In this document: in pieces, positions 48,475 through 64,000 of the stretch
Layout: the number at the start of each line of letters is the position of its first letter
Position numbering within the stretch: the first letter of the stretch is position 1
Assembly: GCA_030674155.1 (NCBI GenBank)
Contig: CM060325.1
Location: 56,645,404 to 56,709,403 of the forward strand
DNA from: Stramonita haemastoma
Taxonomy: Eukaryota > Mollusca > Gastropoda > Neogastropoda > Muricidae
Direction: 5' to 3'
DNA: 64,000 nt
The notes under the pieces: model-generated
Seen by the model: only the letters and a program-made list of their open reading frames with translations
The model's database searches: none
What the model was told of the DNA's origin: nothing
Translations under genes and position numbers: made by a program

Positions 48475-48510
<36 letters not shown>

Positions 48511-48555
48511 CCGCTTGAAATTAAGGTAGCCACATTCCATCTTCAGGGATACAAT
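48422..48555 (-). repeat. SINE S1b tail interrupted by poly-C
   Basis: 'gagctgcaaggttcaccaat' and 'attaaggtagccacattcc', with a run of about 30 C (48477-48508) between them. Confidence 0.72.
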
Positions 48556-49060
48556 TGGGAATTGAACCTACCAATTTTGCCAAAACAGTCGGAATGTACT
48601 TACTTGCTCTTTTTTATTTTCAACTGTCTTGGATTTTTTTACATTTACAAGTCTGTAAGCACTCAGGTCTGACTGGTTTAGTCTCCTCCAAAAGACTTGA
48701 AAATTGAACACAATTTTTTTCTGTCAAACTGGGAAGAAAGGGCAAGGCTGGGAATTGAAGCCAGAAACTCACAGTTTGCTTGTCATGCAGGTGAACATCT
48801 AAGCTCTCCTGCCACCTTTCTTGTTGAATGTGAGTTTGATAAGACATGTTTTTGTTGGCTGTGTGCATGTGTATGTGTTGATACATTTTTAATGTTGTTG
48901 GTTCATATTTTGTTTGTAACCAAATGATTTATGTAAAGCAATGTTTGATGAACATTATCAAAGCTAGATCTATTTACATCCTTCATATTTTGTTGTATAT
49001 AGATATTTTATCTATAGGTATTTTGTCATTTATAATTTGGTTCTTTTTTCCTTTTTTTTA

Positions 49061-51600
49061 TATATGTAACAGAGTAGACATTGGCCCATATGATGTCCCA
49101 TCTCTGCACAGCTTCTCGGGTGGGTACAGCTAGCCAGTTAGGATGTGACCTCTAAAAAGAGGTTGCATAAATTCTACCGTTCACCTTGAAGGCAAAGAGT
49201 ATGAAATGGAGGGCTTTCGATCCCCACCCAAGGAAACAGTGCATTGCACAATTCGCAGGTGTGTCCCGATTTAGTAACACAAAGCTTTGACAGGGCTCTG
49301 ATCACATGGAAGGTAATCTACTTACCACCCCATCATAATATATAAATATTTTGGGATTCATAAAATGCATCAACTTTGAAAAGAAGGCTTTTCTTTTTCT
49401 TTTTTCAATCTTTGTTTATACCAAAAAAAATTTGTAATATTTCATTTTCAAATCATACTTATTTTTACTTTCTTGCATGGGTTTTCATCTTCTTTTTTGA
49501 GAGGGGGGTTGTTTGTTTCAGATTAAATGAAAGTGTGAGTATGTTTATTGAAAACATTCAGGTATACATTTTTTTTTAATGAAAACAAAGCAAAAATTAC
49601 ACATTACACTCAGCTGTGTGGCCCCAATCTTCCCAATGGGCCCATACACATTCAATTCATTCTGTGTTGGAGCCCCTCCCCCCCACCCCCCACCCCCCTC
49701 CCCTCCTAAGTAAAAACAAAACAAAACAAAAAAAAGAAAAGCATCAACTCATCTGGAATTTGAAACCAGGACTCACCGGTCAGGAACCAAATGCAGTGAC
49801 CAATCCACCATGGCAGCTAGTGACATAATATTTTTTGCTTATTATGTCTTTACAGTGTCTTACCTAGATGAAAAACAAAACAGAACCTCTTAATCTCACT
49901 CTTGCAGTGATTTCTGTGACGCTCTAGATTATGCATGGTCTGTCTGTCTCTCTCTCTGTGTTCTCTCTCTAGAGAGAGAGAGATGTATATAGAGAGAGAG
50001 AACATAATATATATAATATGTTATATAGATAGGAATATACTATGATATAGAGGAATATACTATCTATATTATTTATGTTTGTGTATGTATATATATAATC
50101 AGCATATTATGGTTCCCCAATATTTATATATATATATTCATTGGGTATGTCTATGATAGGAGCCAATTCTGTGAAAGAGATCTTGGTATAGACTAAGTTC
50201 TGTTGGACATTATTACGATAGTGTCAGTTGAGAGTACTGAGAAAAGGGTTTTCCTATTTGATTGTAGGCTTTGGTTATTTGACTAAACAATTACTGTATT
50301 GGTTTCCTATGATTAACTGGACATAAGACTAATGAAAGGAGTTTGTTTTTCTTGAATTAGGCCAGATGATGATGTAGAGTTCTAGTTGATGTGTGTGCCT
50401 TTCATGAATTATGTACCTGGTTAAATATGGATCGAGTAATTACATGAATTTTGCATTTTGTTTCAGGTGTGTGTTGTTGTTAGATGAAATAAATTGTGTT
50501 ACCATAACACTCCTGCGTGGCCTCACATCATTCCTTGAGTTGAGTGCCTGAGTCCTAACACATCCCCTTTATCCCAGAACCTACATCCCCCAACATATAT
50601 ATATATAATGTATTTGTGTGTGTGTGTGTGTGTGTGCACTGATTTCCTTCATTGCTTTGAGATTGATTGTTTTCATAGGAAGTGTTAACAGATGAAAGTG
50701 CTTGTGTTTCTGTATATTCTGCAAGTTGAATTTTAATGACTAAACTCTACATCAATGACTGCTTATTCTGGAAATTGGCTGTGTTAGAATGTGAAGATAT
50801 GTTTGGAGATTTTTATCCTAATGCCATGTGTACCCCAAATATTTTATGGTGTTTCTATGCCTAGGGATTTCGGGAGAATCAAAATTTACTTAGGTATTTG
50901 TTGTTTTTCAGATGTCCTGTCACCTTTCTTTGCCATTGTGCGTTTTGCCTCTTGTTTTAGGTTGTGTTTTGTTTTTGTTTTTATAGTATGAGGCAGGTTT
51001 TAATTTCTGTCTTGTATCAACTTTGATAGTGTTTTTATATATCTTACACTTAGTTAAATTTCAGCAATTTTAATTTCATCTTTGCTTCATATTTATTCAT
51101 TTGTGTCAGAAAAAAAGTCTGTTGTCAAATTATAACTTGAAATCATTCTGGTTTGGAGTGTCGCATTGAATGAATGACGTTATTTGTGCTAGTCGTTTGT
51201 TGTGTTCACTGTGACAGAGAATGGATCAAATGTTTCTTCTTTTATGTATGAAAAAATCTTTATCTTAACTTTGACACTATTGGTTCTATTTTCAATACTC
51301 TCACATAGTGAAATTGTGGATCCAGTTCAGTGAGTTAAATGGAAAACACACAATAAATTTTGAGATAATCTGCTAAAGAAGATAACAGAGTAAAACAACA
51401 AACAAGCATTTAAAACGAAAACTCACATAAAGTACTTAAAACACCCCAGGAATCTGTCTTGAATAACATGAATTGATAAATGGGATAAATAAATGAAAAG
51501 ATAATTAAAGTAAAGAAGGTTGATAAAACTTCCAGATTCAAGTCACTTCCATCACTTTACTTAAGAAAAGATTTTTGATAGTCTGAAATCACTCCAAAAG
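49061..51600. other. Intergenic, no gene recognised
   Basis: AT-rich sequence with a palindromic CT/AG stretch (about 49950-50000) and short AT repeats. A tRNA-like SINE remnant may lie at about 49740-49820 ('ggaatttgaaaccagga', 'ccaccatggcagctagtg'). Confidence 0.5.
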
Positions 51601-51621
51601 CCTTCTTATGAATTAATTCTT

Positions 51622-51870
51622 TTATTTTGAGGATAATGGCATAAGCACTTATGTGGGGTTTTGTTGTTGTTGTTTTTTACATACAGTCCCCATGTGTATG
51701 TAGTTTTGTAAATTTTGTCATCCGTTCCCACCAGCACACAATGGCTGCCTCTTCCGAAAAGTGGAACGGGCTTTAACATGTGTGCAAGATTTCTGCGTAC
51801 GTTTGCACATGGGACCTTGGTTTATAGTCTCATCAGAAGGACATTTGGGGGAAGTGGTTGGCACTCAAAC
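51622..51870 (-). repeat. SINE S1 copy, subtype a (partial)
   Basis: 'gaggataatggcataagcac' to 'cttggtttatagtctcatca'; the head end is lost where an S2 copy begins. Confidence 0.78.
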
Positions 51871-51939
51871 TGACACCTGCAAAAAACTTCATCCACTCCA
51901 TACTTACAGCAGTGGCATATTCAAATGATCTTTTACTTG

Positions 51940-52145
51940 ATTTTCTTCGTACATTTTGTACACATGACAGAACCCCTAGCAACAAAAATGTTGTCCCTGA
52001 GAAAAATTTACAGGAAAAAGACCAGTCTTATAGGGAAACAAATGTACTGCATACTGAAAGAAATGGTGGCAAAGCTCTGCACTGCTGTGGAGATGCCCTC
52101 TTTTCAAGGAGAGTGGCTCAAAATTTAATCAGAGACCTACTATGA
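51940..52145 (+). repeat. SINE S2 copy (5'-truncated)
   Basis: 'gacagaacccctagcaaca', 'gttgtccctgagaaaaattt' and 'aaatttaatcagagacctac' follow the S2 order. Confidence 0.7.
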
Positions 52146-52351
52146 CGGTAACTGATATGCAATACATAGCATACACATGTGCACACACACACACAGTTTA
52201 TCATACAAACAAAATTTACACACACACACATTCATTTTTTACATTACTCACACTCGCACACAAAAGAAGTAACTGCATACCCATACATTCTTGAAACTGC
52301 AAACCAACTGTATACACTGATACCTTTTGTAACTAATCTTCTTCAACTTCA

Positions 52352-52437
52352 TATATCCTGAAGTCCCACAGACCGTGGGGGCACCTATGAAGATTTTGCA
52401 ACCAGCTTCCTGCACTCCCTGTGGTCCTCTGCTTTCT
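52352..52437. repeat. Dispersed repeat, second copy of 21613-21720
   Basis: 'gaccgtgggggcacct', 'gcaaccagcttcctgcac'. Confidence 0.5.
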
Positions 52438-52439
52438 GT

Positions 52440-52700
52440 AGCAAATCTATCCACCTTCAGGGATTTTCCACCTGAATTTCACCCAAAGTCCTTCGGATGA
52501 GACTATAAACCGAGGCCCTGTAAGCAAACACACAGAACATCTTGCGCACATGTTAAATCCTGCTCCGCTTTTTGTAAGAGTAGGCCATTGTAAGCCGGTG
52601 GGAACAGATGACAATATAAAACTGCATACACATGGGGACTGGATGTAAAAAAGCACACGAGTGCTATTTCATTATCCTCAATATAAAAGAATAAATAAAT
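52440..52700 (+). repeat. SINE S1 copy, subtype a (5'-truncated)
   Basis: 'aagtccttcggatgagacta' through the body to the 'aagaataaataaataaa' end. Confidence 0.83.
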
Positions 52701-52732
52701 AAATCAGTATACTATAGACACTACTACCTTGA

Positions 52733-53395
52733 AAATACCTTTGGATGAGACTATTAACCAGTCCTGTGTGTGAACACTCAGAACATCTTGTGGACATGTT
52801 AAAACCCGTTCTACCTTTAGGAAGAGTGGGCCATTGTGTGTCAGTAGAACAGATGACAGAAGTTTAAAAAACACATGATGATGAACACTGGTAACAAAAT
52901 TTGCAAAAACGCACACACACTGGTGTCGTGTTTAGATCTCATCCCAGAAGTTGAAATACAGCTACCTTAATGGTGAGAAAATGGTCACATGCAAAATTAA
53001 GGGGGATGGATAGCCTAGTGGTCAGAACATTGCGCTGGCAATTTGACGACCCGGGGTCGAGGAGATTTTTCTCCTGGAGTTAACATCAGTGCTGACTCCA
53101 TTCTCCCCAAAAGTCCTTCGGATGAGACTTTAAACTGAGGCCCCGTGTGCAAACGCACGCAGAACATCTTGCGCACATGTTAAATCCTGTTCTGCTTTTC
53201 GTAAGAGAAGGCCATCATGTGCCGGTGAGAACAGATGACATTAACAAAACTGCATACACACGGGGACTGGATGTAAAAAAGCACAAGAGTGCTTATTCCA
53301 TTATCCTCGATATAAAAGAATAAAATCAAGATCAAAATCAAATCTCACCATTAGTTAAAACCTTAGCTCTAGCTGAGGAACAAAAAGAAAAAAGT
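52733..53395 (+). repeat. SINE S1 copy, subtype b, interrupted by an S1a copy
   Basis: Body at 52733-52925, then the alternative tail 'cagctaccttaatggtgag' to 'cacatgcaaaatt', broken at about 53001 and resumed at about 53338 with 'caaatctcaccattag' and 'agctctagctgagg'. The inserted piece is the S1a copy at 53004-53330. Confidence 0.8.
53004..53330 (+). repeat. SINE S1 copy, subtype a (nested)
   Basis: Complete head 'gatagcctagtggtcagaac', the body, and an AT-rich end, inserted in the S1b tail. Confidence 0.87.
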
Positions 53396-54073
53396 TAAAT
53401 GATTGTACCAGCTGTTTTTATTTAAGAGCATGCAAGTAATCTACAAATTGCTTTAATAGTTTTAGAGTCAGGACTATTTTAAACTAGCTTCTTAAAAGAT
53501 GATTTCTTACATGGAATACATAGCAATTTATTATATTCTACTTTCTACCTCATACACAGGCAAAAACATCAGGTTTAAAAAAAAAAAGAGGAAAAAATAT
53601 GATGGGCAGAGTGCAGCCAATTTTCTGGGTTGGGATCAAAAACAGTCTCTCACTGGATTTTCTTTTTCATGAGTAAGTACGTTGCCTGAATGTGCCTTTA
53701 CAATATTGACTTTCTTTTTATTATGATTATGATATTATTATCATATTTGAGTTCCAGCGGAGTTAAACGATTTTGGGACTGTATCAACCAACCACCCACA
53801 TCACCAAGCAGCTCTCCAAAAAACCACTTGAACAGTCAACAAGCAAGTGACTTCATTCGAAGAGAAATGGCACAAGCATACATGTGCTTTTAGACGCTTC
53901 CAGTTATTGTTTACCAAACTGAATAAAGAGGGATAACTCTAATTAAATAGCATCCGCACGGGAGTTTAACATTATTTGGGCCGATCAACCCATGCACGGA
54001 ACTTAAGTTTGGCTGACGACAAAAGAAGCACCTGTTGTTGTTGTGGTTGTATTCACATTTCACTGAAGGCGAG

Positions 54074-60272
<6,199 letters not shown>

Positions 60273-60524
60273 AAGGATTCAATCATCAGGAGTCAGCCAT
60301 GTCAGACGGGACATTTTTCTCCTTCTGTTTTTTTTTTAAAATAACATGTGGGTCGGTCACAGCCAGTTTTTCATTTGATTTATATAATGGCCCGAACTGT
60401 TTGAATGTTTAAATCTCTCTGTGTAAAAAATATCATCTTTAAGTTTGGTAACTATGAGATGACAGTGACAGTGGTAAAAAAAGTTTTTTTAAAAATCTAC
60501 TTAAAACTTTTTTTAAAGAAAAGT

Positions 60525-61045
60525 AGGGGGGAGGTAGCCTGGTGGTTAAGAGTGTTGAACTTGTGATCTAACGGCCCGAGTTTGGTCCACCATTAAGGCG
60601 CTCATTTGAGGGGATTTTTCCCTGGGAGTTACCATCAGTACGACTCCACTGCCTCAAATCCTTCAGATGAAACTTAAACTAAGATCTTGTGTGCAGAGCA
60701 CATAGAACATCTTGTCACACTTTAAAAAAGCCCATTCTGCCTTTCAGAAGAGTAGCTGTTTCGTACTGGAAGGAATGGATGACAAGGCTTTTATAAAAAA
60801 ATACATGCTCTCTGGTGTGGTGTTGAGACATCCTTTCTGAAGTCAGAATGCAGCTACCTTGATGGTAGGTCTCACCTGTCGGCATCACCAGGTACGGCAT
60901 CAGCCACCACACCCAATTACATTGACATGATCTTCCTTTTTTTATTTGTTCTGGTCTTCACTGGTCCTGCGACTTCATGGTGGTAAACAGTCACATACGC
61001 AAAATCTCGCCATTGATAAACCCTGGAGCACTAGCCAAGGAAGGG
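60525..61045 (+). repeat. SINE S1 copy, subtype b, with insertion in tail
   Basis: Head 'agcctggtggttaagagt' and 'ggcccgagtttggtcc', body, and alternative tail parts 'gcagctaccttgatggtag' and 'cacatacgcaaaatctcgcc', separated by about 110 bp of unrelated sequence (about 60868-60978). Confidence 0.78.
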
Positions 61046-61544
61046 AAATAAATTAAATATATTATGTATGTATTATTATATAAAATATAAGTATATATAT
61101 AAAAAGAAGGTAAAAACATACCAGAATTTTGACTGGTTTTTTTTTTTAATTCAGTCTAAGGATATAGTCACTTTATCCTGAAGGGTTATGTATGTATTGT
61201 GTGTGTGATATATATTAGTTGACAGCTGGTTTTTGACTAAACAGGGTTGCATCATTGATCTGGCCTTAAGCAGTGAGTTGGGCTACAGCAACTTAGAACA
61301 AAGCATAATAACTGTAGGAATAAGGGACTGAAAGGAGACAAAGTCTTTTTCCCATAAAGATCACATTGAAAAATTCTGTGTAGTGGTTATTATGGTGAAA
61401 AAGAGGTTGTATCTTTTGCAATCAGCACACAGGTGTTTTACAATGGTGACACTGTGTTGGACAAAATACTTCTTGTATCTGCATCCATACAGCTACATGG
61501 AAACACATACACACACATGCACGCACACATGTACATGCGCGCGC

Positions 61545-61572
61545 GCGCTCACACACACACACACACACCACA

Positions 61573-61640
<68 letters not shown>
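61545..61640. repeat. (CA)n microsatellite
   Basis: CA array, nearly pure after 61578. Confidence 0.92.
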
Positions 61641-61643
<3 letters not shown>

Positions 61644-61698
61644 CTTATGGGTTGATTCTTGACCCCCAAAAATGCTTTTGTTTGAGCAGTACTTGCAC

Positions 61699-61704
61699 AA
61701 TAAA
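61699..61704 (+). promoter_or_regulatory. Candidate PDCD6 polyadenylation signal
   Basis: AATAAA about 1.4 kb after the stop, followed by 'gctgttgtggaatgtgtttc', a GT-rich stretch. Confidence 0.4.
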
Positions 61705-64000
61705 ATTTTAAGCTGTTGTGGAATGTGTTTCATTTCTGTATGTCATATGGGGGATCATTCAAATTTTTAAAATAATTTTGTGATGAAGTGTCTAAAATTT
61801 TTTTTAAAGCAATATGTTATTAATCAATTTGAAGTTTGAATTGTTCAATAGATTATAGCCTAGTTAGACTGGTATGAGTAGTTGAATTAACCACCATCTT
61901 TCTTCCCCATAAAAGGGGAGAAGCATTATTTTTGTTTGCAGCAAATCTGTTTTAGAATTAATTTTGTGTTCATGGTGCATTATTAAACCGTTTACATTAT
62001 TTCAAAGTGAGAGAAAATTATTTCTTAAATTATAATGATTAGTAGGTGCTAACTCCATTTTTTGCATGTGTGGTTTGTTTTGCTTGATAAAGAAAAACAA
62101 AAAAAAAACATATATATATATTCTTTCCATGCAATATAATGTTAGGGTGGTGTTTTTGTTGTTTTGTTACATGCAATAATTTTATATTTCTACTTTTTTT
62201 ATAACAATTTGGTGTTAACATTCCATTCATCTTACTTTTTTTTTTTTAATGTCTGTTAATTTTCAATTTTTTTTTATGTTCATGTGTTTAAAAATAGAAA
62301 TGGACCATGATGTGTTCTGGAAATGACCAAAAAGTTGCAGGCTAAAACTGTGCTGGATTTGGCTTTCTCAAAAAAGTTTTGTTATCATGTCTATTGTGCT
62401 CTAAGAATTCAGAAAGTTTCTTGATTCAAAATGTTTTTTTATTTCTTCTTGCTTTTTTTCTCTCTTTCTTTTACTTCAAACATAAAAAGCACTCATGAAA
62501 AAAATGTTGTTTATGGACTTGTGCTGCAAGTCCAAGGTCAGTTGTTTCTAGCCTTTGCACTGAGGTACTTAAGAAATCTTGAGATTGTTGTAAAATGTAT
62601 TTTAATGACCAGTAATTCTCTGCAGAATGGCATTGTAGTTTGTTTTGGAAGCACAGAAAACAGTGAGACTTATTTCAAAATGGTTAGGTCTCTCTAAGTT
62701 TTGGAGGGTTTTGGAGGTGGGGGAGGGGGGTTGTTGTTTGTTTTTTGTTGGTTTTTTTTTTAGATCTCTCACAGTTCTGTTTCATTTCTGCCTCCAATAT
62801 TTATTCACTGAACTCTTTTTCCCCTCACATTTACTTTGAAGTCCTTCAGAGATGGTGTAGAGTAGAATTATGGATTAAAAAAAAAAAAAGAACGTGTTAG
62901 ATAGTCAGGTCAGTTTTATCGATATACTTCTCCCTTTGGCTTTATTGTCACACCTATGGCCAATCTCCCCCCTCTCCATTTCTTCCTCTTTTATCTCTCC
63001 TTCTCCACACCCTCCTACCTTTTCTCCCTCTGTTACCACCACCCTTCTTCCATCCCTCTCTCCCTTTATTTTTGTTTTTAATCGTCCTACACCAGTATGG
63101 CTCAGCGTCACTTGGAGTTATGTGCAGCAGTCTGGATTTTTTGTCCCAATCTCTTTCTTTGTTTTCTAATTGACAGTCTTCACAGCTGTTAGTTTCCCCC
63201 ACTTTCAGCTCCTCTTAGCTGCTACTTAACCCACCCCATCCCAGACCAGTTGGGGGCTAGCTGGTGCTATTCATAGCAGGAATTGACCACACTTGGACCA
63301 GGTAAATGAAAGGGCGCTCTAAAGTTAGCACTCTTGACTGAGTGGTGTTGGATTTGTGGGCTGTGACTTTAAATATGTACTAGTCTTTTACCTAGGTGCA
63401 ATGTTGCAAATTAAATAAACCAGAAATGAAGTTCTACCTTCAGATTTATTAGAAACTACTGCAATTTATGTATTTGAAGCTTTGTTTCTGTGAGCATTCA
63501 TTTTCATGCATTATGATATTGCTGTTTTTTGTTTATTTTCAGCAATGCTTGTTATATGTCTGTTTGAATTTATGAAGTTATGAATGTGAATCTTGCATGT
63601 TTGTGCTTTATTTAATTGTGATAGCAAATCTGTGCCAGAAAGCAATGGAGTTAACTTCAAGGTTAGATATGAAAACATGATGAAAGTCCAGCATGCATTA
63701 AACCTTTGTTTCCAGTTTGTACTTCTCTGCATGTACTTGCGTGTACTGTTAACATGTACACACATACACATGTGCGTAAGCAGCATTATACACATGTACA
63801 TGTGCATGCACACAGCGCGCAATTATGTCACTAACAAACATATACATACTCCCTCATTTTCATTATGTAAATTCCAATATGACCCATGTTAGTTAGGCAA
63901 ATTGACTATCATTTTCAAACCCATGTTCACTTTGACTCAAGGTGTCATTCAATTTTTCCGTGGAGCCCTTCACACCATTTAACACTGACTAGGAGCCCCC

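Larger units (their letters stand above)
47215..49060. other. Downstream of ZF2: 3' UTR and repeats
   Basis: A short decayed remnant of the missing finger region is visible at about 47250-47295 ('cagcatgcagaaa' is shared with ZF1). After that come GT arrays and S1b elements. No gene recognised. Confidence 0.5.
60413..64000. other. PDCD6 3' UTR and downstream, no further gene recognised
   Basis: Apart from an S1b copy and a CA array the region is AT-rich and noncoding. Candidate AATAAA signals lie at 61699-61704 and 63414-63419. Reading frames near 62900-63200 arise from pyrimidine-rich low-complexity sequence. Confidence 0.5.

Noticed and set aside
50460..50560. Possible LTR end ('aaataaattgtgttacc' and 'gagtcctaaca')
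   Set aside because: No matching second LTR, primer-binding site or gag-pol frame was found, so it stays unassigned.
62894..63202. Overlapping frames on both strands
   Set aside because: They arise from a pyrimidine-rich low-complexity tract, with no recognisable domain.

Overview
The window is a piece of an animal nuclear genome. Genes are split by GT-AG introns, intergenic space is long, (CA)n/(GT)n microsatellites are very dense, and non-LTR retrotransposons and tRNA-derived SINEs are interspersed throughout. The protein sequences and repeat landscape fit a lophotrochozoan, most likely a gastropod mollusc. That placement is inference; no species-level marker was recognised.

There are three confident protein-coding loci, all on the + strand. 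(1) METTL3, the catalytic m6A RNA methyltransferase, is rebuilt as 17 coding exons from 1736 to 26907 (566 aa) with every key catalytic residue present. A tRNA-Glu(CTC) gene lies divergently about 320 bp upstream. (2) A pair of paralogous C2H2 zinc-finger genes follows. The copy at 33837-35893 is broken by about six single-base frameshifts. The copy at 45505-47214 is open for 569 aa but lacks the last four fingers of its paralogue. (3) PDCD6/ALG-2, a penta-EF-hand calcium sensor, has six coding exons at 54074-60272, with a one-base frameshift in the last EF-hand.

Mobile DNA fills the rest. An apparently full-length RTE-type LINE (22302-25582, minus) with an 11-bp target-site duplication sits antisense in METTL3 intron 15. 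A second RTE-type LINE (41927-44927, minus) lies between the zinc-finger genes, inside an older SINE tail. There are also a CR1-like LINE 3' part (3083-6240), a LINE RNase H fragment (31845-33105) and a decayed RT fragment (39375-39700). At least four SINE families are visible. The commonest has more than 20 copies and occurs with two unrelated 3' tails. Another combines a tRNA-like box A with a 5S-rRNA-like internal promoter.

The most unusual structures are two tandem arrays built on splice sites. A ~42-bp minisatellite fills the end of METTL3 intron 5, and its last unit supplies the exon 6 acceptor. A 65-70-bp array copies the PDCD6 exon 3 donor several times and creates 42-nt cassettes that are open in frame. 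The three loci have no evident shared pathway; this looks like ordinary gene neighbourhood rather than a functional cluster.
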